Shown here: positions 16,969 through 25,395 of the stretch, one piece after another
Position numbering within the stretch: the first letter of the stretch is position 1
Layout: each line of letters starts with the position of its first letter
Assembly (NCBI RefSeq): GCF_007828865.1
Contig: NZ_VIVK01000001.1
Coordinates: 2,976,001-3,040,000, forward strand
Length of the DNA stretch: 64,000 nucleotides
Direction: 5' to 3'
From: Kribbella amoyensis
Lineage (GTDB): Bacteria > Actinomycetota > Actinomycetes > Propionibacteriales > Kribbellaceae
Program-made: the position numbers and the translations under genes
Notes under the pieces: generated by a model
The model's input: the letters and a program-made list of their open reading frames with translations, nothing else
Told to the model about the DNA's origin: nothing
Databases searched by the model: none

Positions 16969-17982
16969 TCAGCCAGCCGTCTCGTCGGTGGACGCGCGGA
17001 CCACGAGCTGGCAGGGAACCTGCTCGAGCCCCGAGTGCGGCCGCCCTTCGATCGCGTCGAGCAGTCGTTGGGCGGCCACCCGGCCCACGTCGGCGAGTCG
17101 CAGGTCCACCGACGTCAGCGGTGGCCGCGCGCCCTCGGCGATCAGCTCCCAGTTGTCGGTACCGGTGATCGCCACGTCCTCGGGGATCCGGCGGCCGACC
17201 TCGCGCAGGGCGTCCGCGCCGCCCCGGGCGAGCAGGTCGCTGCCGTAGTGGATCGCGTCGATCTCGGGATGCGCGCGCAGCAGGATATGCGTCGCCTGCC
17301 GGCCCCACGCCTCGGTCCAGCCGCCGAACATCGCGTTCCCGGTCGGCTCGACCCCGGCTTCGGCGAGCGTGGCCGCGAACCCGTCGTACCGGCGTTTGGT
17401 CGCGTCGAAGTGGTCGGGTCCGGTGACGTGGGCGATCCTGGTCCGGCCGATCCGGAGCAGGTGCTCGGCCGCGACGCTGCCCGAGGTGGTGTCGTCGACG
17501 ACCACCGAGCAGTCCGCCTCGTCCGCGGACGGCGTGAGCGCGTAGACCACCGGGACGTCGCCGGCGCCCGCGAGCGGCGGTCGCCGGTTCGAGCTGCGGC
17601 CGGTGACGATGAACCCGTCGACCCGGCGGCCGAGCAGGACGTCGACGTAGTGCCGCTCCCGGATCGGGTCGCCGCGGCTGTCGCAGAGGAACACCGAGAT
17701 CCGGCCGGCGCCGAGCGCGTCCTCGGCGCCGAGCATCACCGGCACGCTGAACCGCTCGAAGCTGTCCGTGGTGATCATCCCGACCGTGTAGCTGCGCCGC
17801 TCGAACACACTCCGGGCCAGCGCGTTCGGCCGGAAGTCGATCTCCTCGGCCGCCGCGCGGATCCGTTCCCGGGTCGCCTCGCTGATCTGGCCGGTCCCGT
17901 TCAGCGCCTTCGACACGGTGCCCGGGGACACCCCCGCCCGTGCCGCGACATCGCGGACCGTGGCCCGACGTTCGCCCTTCAA
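16969..17982 (-). CDS. LacI family transcriptional regulator
   Basis: A 337-aa LacI/GalR repressor. TVRDVAARAGVSPGTVSKALNG (about 8-29) is the helix-turn-helix, PNALARSV the hinge helix, and the rest the periplasmic-binding-like sugar sensor (SYTVGMITTD, ITGTDNWE). I place the start at TTG 17982, because GGGAGGT lies 4 nt upstream and the HTH then begins at the normal distance; an in-frame ATG at 18099 would add 39 residues and falls inside a candidate operator. The gene separates GH127 from the dehydrogenase-ABC operon. Palindromes before both units suggest it represses them and itself until an arabinose-type ligand appears. Confidence 0.9.
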   Translation of the reverse strand: MKGERRATVRDVAARAGVSPGTVSKALNGTGQISEATRERIRAAAEEIDFRPNALARSVFERRSYTVGMITTDSFERFSVPVMLGAEDALGAGRISVFLCDSRGDPIRERHYVDVLLGRRVDGFIVTGRSSNRRPPLAGAGDVPVVYALTPSADEADCSVVVDDTTSGSVAAEHLLRIGRTRIAHVTGPDHFDATKRRYDGFAATLAEAGVEPTGNAMFGGWTEAWGRQATHILLRAHPEIDAIHYGSDLLARGGADALREVGRRIPEDVAITGTDNWELIAEGARPPLTSVDLRLADVGRVAAQRLLDAIEGRPHSGLEQVPCQLVVRASTDETAG

Positions 17983-17998
17983 CCGACCTCCCGGATTC

Positions 17999-18010
17999 GT
18001 TTCCGGAAAC
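17999..18010. promoter_or_regulatory. Perfect palindrome just upstream of lacI-type gene
   Basis: GTTTCCGGAAAC is a 12-bp perfect palindrome, 16 nt upstream of the regulator start. A further half-site, CGTTTCCG, lies about 20 nt away at 18032-18039. The position suits autoregulation. Confidence 0.55.
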
Positions 18011-18091
18011 AACTGTACCCGCCCGGTGGCTCGTTTCCGTTCTGCTGGGTCGTTTGAGTGTTGACCATCGCAGCCACTGTCCCTACAGTGA

Positions 18092-18105
18092 GGAAACATG
18101 TTGCC
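18092..18105. promoter_or_regulatory. Operator-like palindrome upstream of the dehydrogenase-ABC operon
   Basis: GGAAACATGTTGCC has a perfect AACATGTT core with one-base-imperfect flanks, and is close to the perfect palindrome before GH127 (14966-14979). It lies 47 nt upstream of the dehydrogenase start. Confidence 0.55.
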
Positions 18106-18152
18106 GGGATGTTTCGGCGACCTGTCCGCGCTGCTGAGCGAAGGAGTCTGGC

Positions 18153-19166
18153 GTGCCCGTTTCCGCTCTCGTTCCCCGATTCCGCGGCAACGCCGTGATC
18201 GAGTGGGCCGATCACACCTACCGCGACCCCGCCCCCGGAGAACTCCGGATCCGGATCGCCGCGAATGCGATCTGCGGCACCGACCGGCACGAGTACTACG
18301 ACGGCAGCCCGATCGTCCCCGGGCACGAGGCCGCCGGCGTCGTCGCCGAGGCGGGCCCGGGCTCGTCGGTGCCGGTCGGGACCCGAGGGGTCATCTACCT
18401 GATGGACTACTGCGGCGAGTGCCGCAGCTGCCTGGTCGGTGCGACCAACCAGTGTTTCGCCAAGCGCGCCGACGTCGGCCAGTCGACCGACGGCGGGTAC
18501 GGCCCGTACGCGCTGGTGCACGAGACCAACTTCTTCCCGATCGGCGACGACCTGGACCTCGGCCTGGCCACGATGCTGCTCGACGTGATGGGCACCAGCT
18601 CGCACGCACTCGGCCGGGCGGCGCTGCTCCGGCCCGACATCGAGAGCATCTTCGTGGCCGGCGCCGGTCCGATCGGACTGGGGCTGCTGGTGATGGCCAA
18701 GGTCCGGTACGGCACCGACTTCCCGGTGTACCTGTCCGACGTCAGCGGCTGGCGGCGCAAGTTCGCCGAGAACCTCGGCGCGGTCACGTTCGCGGCCGAC
18801 GACCAGGCCGGGATCGCCGGAGCCGCGCCGGACATGAGCTTCGACTCGTCCGGCAAGGAAGCCGCCCGGACCCTCGCACTCGCGGCCAGCAGCAAACGTG
18901 GCGGCCTGATCTGCGTCGGCCACGGCGAGGGGATCACGCTGAACGTGTCGGCCGACCTGATCGCCCCCGAGCGTGCGGTCGTCGGCAGCGAGTACTTCCG
19001 CTTCGACGAGCTGCCGGAGAACCTCGACCTGCTGCGGCGCCACCAGGACTACATCGGCCAGGTGATCACCCACCGCGTGCCCGCGACCGAGGTGGACGAG
19101 GCGTTCCGGCTGTTCTTCGCGGGCGAGACCGGCAAGGTGGTCGTCACCCAGGAGCCGGCCGCATGA
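18153..19166 (+). CDS. Zinc-binding alcohol/polyol dehydrogenase (MDR family)
   Basis: A 337-aa medium-chain dehydrogenase. Zinc ligands are in NAICGTDRHE (Cys about 42) and PGHEAAG, with the structural Cys set in DYCGECRSCLVGATNQC (about 87-103). FVAGAGPIGLGLL (about 167-179) binds NAD(P). It probably oxidises a sugar alcohol or sugar acid made from the imported substrate. GTG 18153 follows AAGGAG by 6 nt. Its stop overlaps the next start (ATGA at 19163), so it is the first gene of a five-gene operon with an oxidoreductase and an ABC importer. Confidence 0.87.
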   Translation: MPVSALVPRFRGNAVIEWADHTYRDPAPGELRIRIAANAICGTDRHEYYDGSPIVPGHEAAGVVAEAGPGSSVPVGTRGVIYLMDYCGECRSCLVGATNQCFAKRADVGQSTDGGYGPYALVHETNFFPIGDDLDLGLATMLLDVMGTSSHALGRAALLRPDIESIFVAGAGPIGLGLLVMAKVRYGTDFPVYLSDVSGWRRKFAENLGAVTFAADDQAGIAGAAPDMSFDSSGKEAARTLALAASSKRGGLICVGHGEGITLNVSADLIAPERAVVGSEYFRFDELPENLDLLRRHQDYIGQVITHRVPATEVDEAFRLFFAGETGKVVVTQEPAA

Positions 19167-20158
19167 CCGACAAGCTGCGCATCGCCGTCGTCGGCGCCGG
19201 TGGCTGGGGCCGCCAGCACGCCCGGATCTTCTCCCGCCGGCCCGACTGCGAGCTGGTCGCGATCGCCGCCCGGACACCGGAGTCGGCCGCTCGCCGGGCC
19301 GCGGAGTACGGCACCGCGGGATACACCGATCTGGCCGCGATGGTGAAAGAGACCGGGCCCGACCTGGTCACCGTCTGTCTGCCGAACGAGGAGCACTTCG
19401 CCCCGACCCGCGCCCTGATCGAGACCGGGGTCGACCTGCTGGTGGAGAAGCCGCTGGTGTTCGACCTGGCCGAGGCGGACGAACTGCTCGCACTGGCCGC
19501 CGAACGGGACCTCTTCTTCGGGATCAACTTCAACCACCGGTACGCCGAACCGGTGGTCCGCGCGAAGGCGGCGATCGACGCGGGTGAGCTCGGTGACCTG
19601 GTGTTCCTGACCTGGCGGTTCGGTGGCGAGGCGAACCGTGGTCCGTCGCCGCACGCGAACCTGATCGAGACCCAGTGCCACGGCTTCGACATGCTCGAAC
19701 ACCTCGGCGGCCCGATCCGGACCGTCGCGGCCCAGCTGACCGACAAGACCTACGGCGCGTACAGCACGGTCGCGCTCGCGCTGTCCTTCGAATCAGGGGC
19801 TGTCGGCACCGTTCTCGGCAGCTACGACTCGTCGTACGCGTATCCGGACAGCCAGTTGATCGAGGTCAACGGCACGACCGGCCGGGCCACCGTGCACGAC
19901 ACGATCCGCCGGCTGACGCTGTCCCGGGCCGGCGACGAGACCACCCGGGTCTGGGAGCCGGGCTACTTCAACGACGAGGCCCGGTCGTTCGAGGGCACCT
20001 TCGACCGGCACGTCGAGGCGGTGCTGACCGCGCTCCGGGCCGGTGACCCGCCCCCGGTCCCCGCGGCCGCGGGCCGGCGCGCCCTGCAGATCGCCCAGGC
20101 CACGATCGCCTCGTTCGAGCGCTGGACGCGCGTCGACGTCGCCGAGTTCGGCCGCTGA
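19163..20158 (+). CDS. Gfo/Idh/MocA family oxidoreductase
   Basis: A 331-aa NAD(P)-dependent sugar dehydrogenase. IAVVGAGGWGRQHARIF (about 7-23) is the Rossmann loop, LLVEKPLVFD (about 93-102) carries the conserved EKP lysine, and NFNHRYAEP and THE-like histidine positions follow in the C-terminal alpha/beta domain (CHGFDMLEHLGG). Family members act on inositols, glucose derivatives and other sugars; the substrate is not evident here. It overlaps the preceding dehydrogenase by 4 nt and precedes the ABC transporter genes, so it probably performs a second redox step on the imported sugar. Confidence 0.88.
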   Translation: MTDKLRIAVVGAGGWGRQHARIFSRRPDCELVAIAARTPESAARRAAEYGTAGYTDLAAMVKETGPDLVTVCLPNEEHFAPTRALIETGVDLLVEKPLVFDLAEADELLALAAERDLFFGINFNHRYAEPVVRAKAAIDAGELGDLVFLTWRFGGEANRGPSPHANLIETQCHGFDMLEHLGGPIRTVAAQLTDKTYGAYSTVALALSFESGAVGTVLGSYDSSYAYPDSQLIEVNGTTGRATVHDTIRRLTLSRAGDETTRVWEPGYFNDEARSFEGTFDRHVEAVLTALRAGDPPPVPAAAGRRALQIAQATIASFERWTRVDVAEFGR

Positions 20159-20180
20159 ACCACACCACCGAGGAGGGACC

Positions 20181-21560
20181 ATGTCAGCACCGACCCCGAT
20201 CGGCCGCCGCCGGCTGCTCCAGCTCGCCGCCCTGGGTGGCGTCGCCGGCCTCGCCGGCTGCGGCGGCAAGGGCCTGGACAGCTCCGGATCCGATGCCGAG
20301 GGCAAGCAACTCCAGTTCATGTTCTGGGGTTCGACGGCCGAGCAGAAGGCGATCGCGAAGATGCTCGCGGACTTCGAGAAGGAGAGGTCCGGCACCACCG
20401 TCAAACCCGTCTACACCCCGGCCGACTACGACACCAAGCTGAACGCGCTGGTGGCCAGCAACCGCCAGCCCGACCTGTGCTACATGCAGTCGCCGATGGG
20501 GTACCGGCTGGCCGAGCAGGGCAAGCTGGTCAACCTCTACCCGTACTTCGACAAGTACCCGGACCTGGCGAACCGGCTGCCCGGCGCCTACTTCTGGTGG
20601 GACAAGGGCAAGACCTACGGCACCCAGAGCGCGAACGAGATCATGTCGCTCTGGTACAGCAAGGCCGCCTTCGCCGACGCCGGGGTGAGCCCGCCACCGG
20701 CCGAGGCGGAGCAGGCGTGGAGCTGGGACACGTTCGTCGAGACCGCGTACAAGCTCACCGTCGACCAGAACGGCAAGCACCCGGACGAGGACGGTTTCGA
20801 CCCGAAGCGGATCCGCCAGTACGGCGCCTCGGCCGGGCTCGGCGCGACCGTCTGGCAGCCGCTGCTGCTGAGCCGCGGGATCAACTTCACCGACGAGGCC
20901 GCGACCAGGAGCATGCTGGACACCCCTGAGGCGATCAAGGTGTTCCAGGACCTCGCGGACCTGATGTTCGAGCACCGGGTCGCGCCGACCCCCGCGCAAC
21001 TGGGCAACAACGCGCCGAGTACCACGGTGCAGCTGAAGACCCGCCGGGTCGCGATGGTGATCGACGGCCAGTGGACGCTGCTCGACCTGAGCCAGGGCGA
21101 CCTGGACTTCGGGATGGGCGTGCTGCCGAAGTACGAGAAGCCGATGACGATCACGCTCGGCGGCGCGACCGCGATCTTCTCCTCCACCAAGCACGAGCAG
21201 GAAGCGGTCGAGCTGTACCTGTACCACGACAACCCGACCAAGGTGGACCTGTTCGCCTCGGGGCTGTGGATGCCGCTGGAGAAGCGGTACTACACCGACC
21301 AGGCCGACATCGACGTGTGGACGAAGAACGACGCACACCCGCCGGAGTACCGGACCGCGGCGATCGACTACACGATGAAGAACTCGGCGCCGTACTTCTA
21401 CCAGAAGCTGCGCAACATCGAGGCGATCGACAAGGTGCTGACGCCGGCGATCGAGGTCATCCAGCAGGGCAGGACGCCCGCGGCCGAGGTGCTCAAGCCG
21501 CTGGCCGCCAAGCTCAACGGCGGACTGCTCCGCGGCGCCTACCCGACCGACGGCACCTGA
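20181..21560 (+). CDS. ABC sugar importer, extracellular solute-binding lipoprotein
   Basis: A 459-aa family 1 substrate-binding protein. The N-terminus has a twin-arginine-like GRRRLLQLAALGG and a lipobox LAGC (Cys about 24), so it is predicted to be exported, possibly by Tat, and lipid-anchored outside the membrane. FMFWGSTAEQKAI (about 44) begins the mature bilobal fold. ATG 20181 follows AGGAGG. It belongs to the carbohydrate uptake (CUT1) type; the neighbouring GH127 suggests arabinose-containing oligosaccharides, which is an inference. The permease gene starts on the last base of its stop codon. Confidence 0.92.
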   Translation: MSAPTPIGRRRLLQLAALGGVAGLAGCGGKGLDSSGSDAEGKQLQFMFWGSTAEQKAIAKMLADFEKERSGTTVKPVYTPADYDTKLNALVASNRQPDLCYMQSPMGYRLAEQGKLVNLYPYFDKYPDLANRLPGAYFWWDKGKTYGTQSANEIMSLWYSKAAFADAGVSPPPAEAEQAWSWDTFVETAYKLTVDQNGKHPDEDGFDPKRIRQYGASAGLGATVWQPLLLSRGINFTDEAATRSMLDTPEAIKVFQDLADLMFEHRVAPTPAQLGNNAPSTTVQLKTRRVAMVIDGQWTLLDLSQGDLDFGMGVLPKYEKPMTITLGGATAIFSSTKHEQEAVELYLYHDNPTKVDLFASGLWMPLEKRYYTDQADIDVWTKNDAHPPEYRTAAIDYTMKNSAPYFYQKLRNIEAIDKVLTPAIEVIQQGRTPAAEVLKPLAAKLNGGLLRGAYPTDGT

Positions 21561-22510
21561 TGGCGACCGCGGATCCGGCGGTGGCCACGGGGCCGCCGGC
21601 CGGTCGGCGGTGGCGGCGTTCGCCCGACCTGGCCCAGTCCGAGCGGCGCTGGGGGTTGTTGCTGGCGGCGCCGGCGATCCTCGGCTTCGGGATCTTCACG
21701 ATCGGCCCGATGGTGGCCTCGCTGGTGTTCAGCCTGACCGACTGGCGGATCGGGGCGCCCGCCCGGTTCGTCGGCCTCGGCAACTACGACCGGCTGGCGA
21801 ACGACCCGCTGTTCTGGAAGTCGCTGAACGTGACCACGTACTACACGCTCGGCGTGGTGCCGCTGACGTTGCTGATCGGCTTCGTGGTCGCGCTGCTGGT
21901 CAACCAGGGCATCCGCGGCAAGTCGTTCTGGCGGACCGTGTACTACCTGCCGACGCTGGTGCCGGCCGTGGCCAGCTCGGTGCTGTGGATCTGGATCTTC
22001 AACCCCGACTTCGGCCTGCTGAACAGCCTGCTCCGCCAGGGTGGCCTGCCGACGTCGAGCTGGATCTACGGCGAACGGACCGCGGTGCCGTCGCTGATCA
22101 TCATGAGCACCTGGGGTTTCGGCAACGCGATGGTGATCTTCCTGGCCGGGCTGCAGGGTGTACCACGGCACCTGTACGAGGCGGTCGCGATCGACGGCGG
22201 CGGGACGTGGGCGCGGTTCCGGCACGTGACGTTGCCGTTCCTGACGCCGGTGATCTTCTACAACCTGGTGACCGGGGTGATCGGCACGTTCCAGGTGTTC
22301 AACCAGGCGTACGTGATGACCCGCGGCGGACCGAACAACGCCACCCAGTTCTACCTGTACTACCTGTACACGAAGGCGTTCACCGACAGCGAGATCGGGT
22401 ACGCCAGCGCGCTCGCGTGGGTGTTGTTCGTGATCGTGCTCGTCATCACCGTGCTGCTGTTCCGCAACGCCCGCCGCTGGGTGTACTACGAGATCGGAGG
22501 CGCTCGATGA
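21560..22510 (+). CDS. ABC sugar importer permease, MalF type
   Basis: A 316-aa inner-membrane permease with six predicted helices, starting with LLLAAPAILGFGIFTIGPMV (about 34-53). The EAA loop that docks the ATPase is EAVAIDGGGTWARFRHVTLP (about 214-233). It overlaps the binding-protein stop by one base (TGATG) and the next permease by 4 nt. No ATPase gene is present in the operon; actinobacterial importers of this class usually share a multitasking ATPase such as MsiK encoded elsewhere. Confidence 0.93.
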   Translation: MATADPAVATGPPAGRRWRRSPDLAQSERRWGLLLAAPAILGFGIFTIGPMVASLVFSLTDWRIGAPARFVGLGNYDRLANDPLFWKSLNVTTYYTLGVVPLTLLIGFVVALLVNQGIRGKSFWRTVYYLPTLVPAVASSVLWIWIFNPDFGLLNSLLRQGGLPTSSWIYGERTAVPSLIIMSTWGFGNAMVIFLAGLQGVPRHLYEAVAIDGGGTWARFRHVTLPFLTPVIFYNLVTGVIGTFQVFNQAYVMTRGGPNNATQFYLYYLYTKAFTDSEIGYASALAWVLFVIVLVITVLLFRNARRWVYYEIGGAR

Positions 22511-23442
22511 ACCCCGTGGAAGCCCCGGCCGCCCCGGCGTCCGCCGGGCCCGAGCCGCCGCGGACCAGGGCGCCGCGCCGCCGGCAGGCACCACGGCCGG
22601 TCGGGCTCGGACAGGTGGGCCGCCGGTCGGTGATCTGGATCGTGCTGACCGCCGGCGGCCTGCTGATGCTGCTGCCGTTCCTCTGGCTGGTCCGCAGCGC
22701 GTTGATGACCGACAACCAGATCTTCGTCTCCCCGCCGGAGTGGATCCCGCGGCCGTTCGCCTGGTCGAACTTCGCCGAGGCGCTCACCGCGCAGCCGTTC
22801 GCCCGGTACTTCCTGAACACGATGATCATCGAGGTGATCGTCGTGACCGGGACCGTGATCACCTGCGCGCTGGCGGCGTTCAGCTTCTCCCGGTTGCGCT
22901 GGCGCGGCCGGAACCTGATCTTCGGGCTGCTGCTCACCGGCGTGATGCTGCCGTACGCCGTCACGCTGATCCCGACCTTCGTGATGTGGGGGTCGATCGG
23001 CGCGCTGGACACGTTCGTCCCGCTCACCGTGCCGGCCTGGTTCGCGGGCGCCGGCGGCGGGGTGTTCAACATCTTCCTGTTCCGGCAGTTCTTCCTGAGC
23101 ATCCCGTACGAGCTGGACGAGGCGGCCTACATCGACGGCGCGACCCCGTGGAAGGTGTTCTGGGGCGTCATCATGCCGTTGTCGAAACCGGTCGTCGTGG
23201 TGGTGGTGATCTTCACCTTCATCGGGGTCTGGAACGACTTCCTCGGCCCACTGCTCTACCTGACCTCGGACAGCAAGTTCACCCTCGCCCTCGGCCTGGC
23301 CGGATTCCAGAGCACCTACACGGCCCAGTGGGGGTACCTGATGGCCGCGTCGCTGGTGGTGATCCTGCCGATCATCGGAATCTTCTTCGTCCTCCAGCGG
23401 TACTTCGTCGAAGGCGTCACCCTGACCGGCGTGAAGGGCTGA
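22507..23442 (+). CDS. ABC sugar importer permease, MalG type
   Basis: A 311-aa permease that partners the preceding one. A Pro/Arg-rich cytoplasmic N-terminus of about 40 aa leads to helix 1 (IWIVLTAGGLLMLLPFLWLV). The EAA loop is DEAAYIDGATPWKVFWGVIM (about 206-225). It ends with the family-typical VEGVTLTGVKG. ATGA overlap with the upstream gene; last gene of the operon, 37 nt before the GAF-ANTAR gene. Confidence 0.93.
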   Translation: MNPVEAPAAPASAGPEPPRTRAPRRRQAPRPVGLGQVGRRSVIWIVLTAGGLLMLLPFLWLVRSALMTDNQIFVSPPEWIPRPFAWSNFAEALTAQPFARYFLNTMIIEVIVVTGTVITCALAAFSFSRLRWRGRNLIFGLLLTGVMLPYAVTLIPTFVMWGSIGALDTFVPLTVPAWFAGAGGGVFNIFLFRQFFLSIPYELDEAAYIDGATPWKVFWGVIMPLSKPVVVVVVIFTFIGVWNDFLGPLLYLTSDSKFTLALGLAGFQSTYTAQWGYLMAASLVVILPIIGIFFVLQRYFVEGVTLTGVKG

Positions 23443-23479
23443 CCTGTTAGCTCGGCCGTGATCCGGGTACCCGGCGGCC

Positions 23480-24169
23480 ATGGACGACGAGGGACTGGTG
23501 TCGGCAGCGCAACGGCTGTCCTCGTCACTGACCCCGGGCGACCTGGACCACACGCTGAGCCGGATCACGGCGGCCGCGGTCGAGGTCCTGCCCTCGGTGG
23601 ACTATGCCAGCATCACCGTCAAGCACGCCGACGGCCGGCTGGAGACGGCCGGTCCGACCGCCGCCCTGCTGTGGGAACTGGACAAGGCCCAGTACGAGCT
23701 CCAGGAGGGACCGTGCTACCAGGCCGCCGTCGACACGGTGCACGTGGTGTCGCCGGATCTGGCCGCCGACGACCGGTTCCCGCGGTACGCCGCGGTCGCG
23801 GTGGCCGACGGGATCCAGGCCCAGGCCGGGCTGCGGCTCTTCGACGCGCCGAAGTCCCAGGGTGCGCTGAACCTGTACTCGCGCACGCTCGGCGCCTTCG
23901 CCGATCTCGGCTCGATCGGAGAGCTGTTCCGGCACCAGTCGGCGCTGGCGATCTCGTACGCGCTGGAGGTCCACAACCTGCGGGAGGCGCTGCGCACCCG
24001 GCGGACGATCGGCCAGGCGATCGGGATCCTGATGGAGCGGTACCAGCTGACCGACCAGCGGGCGTTCGCGTTCCTGACCCGGCTGTCGCAGCAGCGCAAC
24101 GTCAAGCTCCGGCGGCTGGCCGAGGATTTCGTCGCCGAGGTCGACCACCGGGGCAACCCGCCGGACTGA
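23480..24169 (+). CDS. GAF and ANTAR domain RNA-binding antiterminator
   Basis: A 229-aa protein. A GAF sensor domain (about 20-150; YASITVKHADG, LQEGPCYQAA) is followed by an ANTAR domain (about 165-220; RRTIGQAIGILMERYQLTD, AFAFLTRLSQQRN). ANTAR domains bind paired RNA hairpins and prevent termination. The stimulus is unknown; actinobacteria carry many such stress-type regulators. ATG 23480 has no obvious Shine-Dalgarno sequence. It could be read through from the sugar operon 37 nt upstream but is functionally unrelated to it as far as can be seen. Confidence 0.85.
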   Translation: MDDEGLVSAAQRLSSSLTPGDLDHTLSRITAAAVEVLPSVDYASITVKHADGRLETAGPTAALLWELDKAQYELQEGPCYQAAVDTVHVVSPDLAADDRFPRYAAVAVADGIQAQAGLRLFDAPKSQGALNLYSRTLGAFADLGSIGELFRHQSALAISYALEVHNLREALRTRRTIGQAIGILMERYQLTDQRAFAFLTRLSQQRNVKLRRLAEDFVAEVDHRGNPPD

Positions 24170-24171
24170 TC

Positions 24172-24609
24172 TCAGTCGGCGGCCGGCGGGCCCGCGACGG
24201 GCTGACCGCCAGGCGTGAGCACGGGCTGACCACTGGGCGTGAGCACGGGCTGACCGGTGGACGTGTGTGCGGGCCGGCCGGGCGGGACGACCGGCTCGGC
24301 GGGCTGGCCCGCGGGCGTCAAGGCCGGCGCGGCAGGTGCCTGGGGGTAGCCGGGCTGGGCGGCCAGGTGGTCGAGGGTGACGCGGTGCTCGGGGAGCAGG
24401 CTGCGCAGGGGCTGGTCGAGGATGCGGTGGACGGTGGTCTGGTCGACCCGGAGCAGGTCGGCGATCCGGTGCAGCGCGTCGGCCTCGTTCTGGGCGGCGT
24501 ACAGCAGGTGGACCACCTCGTGCCGGTGGGCGAAGGCGGCCAGGGTCGCGGCCGCCAGTCCCGGATCCGGAGCGGGCGGCTCGGTGGTGATGTCCCCGTG
24601 AATGTTCAT
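24172..24609 (-). CDS. Small protein resembling a GyrA/ParC segment, with Gln-Pro repeats
   Basis: A 145-aa protein of unknown function. Residues about 25-80 (HEVVHLLYAAQNEADALHRI, then LLRVDQTTVHRILDQPLRSL) resemble the GyrA/ParC stretch with a pattern like EVI-LIRAS-EEA-L--F-LSE-QAQAILDM-L--L, where the long coiled-coil returns to the core. No catalytic Tyr or beta-pinwheel is present. The tail (about 85-145) is Pro/Gly/Gln-rich with 8-aa repeats of the type VLTPSGQP. It could be an interactor of topoisomerases or only a structural analogue; this is my reading by eye. It overlaps nothing and converges with GAF-ANTAR, 2 nt apart. Confidence 0.7.
   Translation of the reverse strand: MNIHGDITTEPPAPDPGLAAATLAAFAHRHEVVHLLYAAQNEADALHRIADLLRVDQTTVHRILDQPLRSLLPEHRVTLDHLAAQPGYPQAPAAPALTPAGQPAEPVVPPGRPAHTSTGQPVLTPSGQPVLTPGGQPVAGPPAAD
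24197..24268. repeat. Three 24-bp tandem repeats inside the GyrA-like gene
   Basis: ACGGGCTGACC recurs at 24197, 24221 and 24245 with a 24-bp period, encoding the 8-residue repeat V-L-T-P-(S/G)-G-Q-P. A more diverged copy continues near 24297. In-frame periodicity points to repeat-number variation without frameshift. Confidence 0.75.
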
Positions 24610-24660
24610 GCCCTGTCAACGTCCGGTAGCCGGACCGGGTCACGCGGCGGGTTCGCGTAG

Positions 24661-24666
24661 TACGGT
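24661..24666 (+). promoter_or_regulatory. Candidate -10 element for a leaderless SGNH transcript
   Basis: TACGGT fits the actinobacterial TANNNT -10 and ends 6 nt before GTG 24673. That spacing would place transcription start on the start codon. Confidence 0.4.
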
Positions 24667-24672
24667 CGGGCG

Positions 24673-25305
24673 GTGCGGATCCTGTTCGTCGGCAACAGCT
24701 TCACCTCGCGGAACAACCTGCCCGGACTCCTGACCAAGTTGGCCGCGCAGCGCGGGACGACCATCGAGCACCGGCTGATCTCCGCGGGCGGCGCGTCGCT
24801 GCGCCAGCACCTCAACGCCGGGACGGCGCTCGCGGCGATCGCGGACGGCGAGTACGACACCGTGGTCCTGCAGGAGCAGAGCACGCTGCCGGTCACGAAC
24901 GCGGCCCGGATGCAAGACAGCGTCCGCGACTTCCACACCGCTATCGAGGCGGCCGGCGCGACGACGGCGCTCTACCTGACCTGGGCCCGCCGGAACGCCC
25001 CCGAAGCCCAGCAGGCGATCACCACGGCGTACGCGAGTGTGGGTGCCGAGGTCGGTGCGACCGTCGTCCCGGTCGGGATGGTCTGGGAGCGGTTCCTGGC
25101 CAGGTACGACCACCCGCTCCTGCACGACGCCGACAACAGCCACCCCGCACCCGCCGGGACGTACCTCGCGGCGTGTGTCTTCCTCGTCAGCCTCCTCGGC
25201 GAGGACCCGGTCGGCCTCGACGTGGTGGCGAAGGGTGTGGACGCCGACACCGCGGCCTTGCTCCGTCAGGCCGCCTGGGACCTCTGTGAAGAGCTCAGCA
25301 CCTGA
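24673..25305 (+). CDS. SGNH/GDSL-type hydrolase-like protein
   Basis: A 210-aa protein of the SGNH hydrolase fold. ILFVGNSFTSRNNLP (about 3-17) holds the nucleophile Ser9 in a GNSFT variant of the GDSL motif; VVLQEQS (about 57-63) matches block II-III; DADNSHPAPAGTYLAA (about 154-169) holds the catalytic Asp/His pair. There is no signal peptide, so it is a cytoplasmic esterase or deacetylase with unknown substrate. GTG 24673 has no Shine-Dalgarno; a TANNNT box 6 nt upstream suggests a leaderless mRNA. Confidence 0.78.
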   Translation: MRILFVGNSFTSRNNLPGLLTKLAAQRGTTIEHRLISAGGASLRQHLNAGTALAAIADGEYDTVVLQEQSTLPVTNAARMQDSVRDFHTAIEAAGATTALYLTWARRNAPEAQQAITTAYASVGAEVGATVVPVGMVWERFLARYDHPLLHDADNSHPAPAGTYLAACVFLVSLLGEDPVGLDVVAKGVDADTAALLRQAAWDLCEELST

Positions 25306-25395
25306 CCCTCGGTACGGGTACTGGCCGGCCTCACACGGTGGGCCCGGAGCGCGTTCCACTCCCGGAGACAGCACAGCGAATGCGAGGAGTGCACC

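Noticed and set aside
17983-18099. ATG 18099 as the LacI-type start
   Set aside because: The 39 extra residues are not LacI-like, and the ATG lies inside an operator-like palindrome; TTG 17982 has a strong ribosome-binding site and the normal distance to the HTH.
23443-24169. GAF-ANTAR protein as a regulator of the sugar importer
   Set aside because: The 37-nt gap permits read-through, but no paired RNA hairpins typical of ANTAR targets were seen within the sugar operon.
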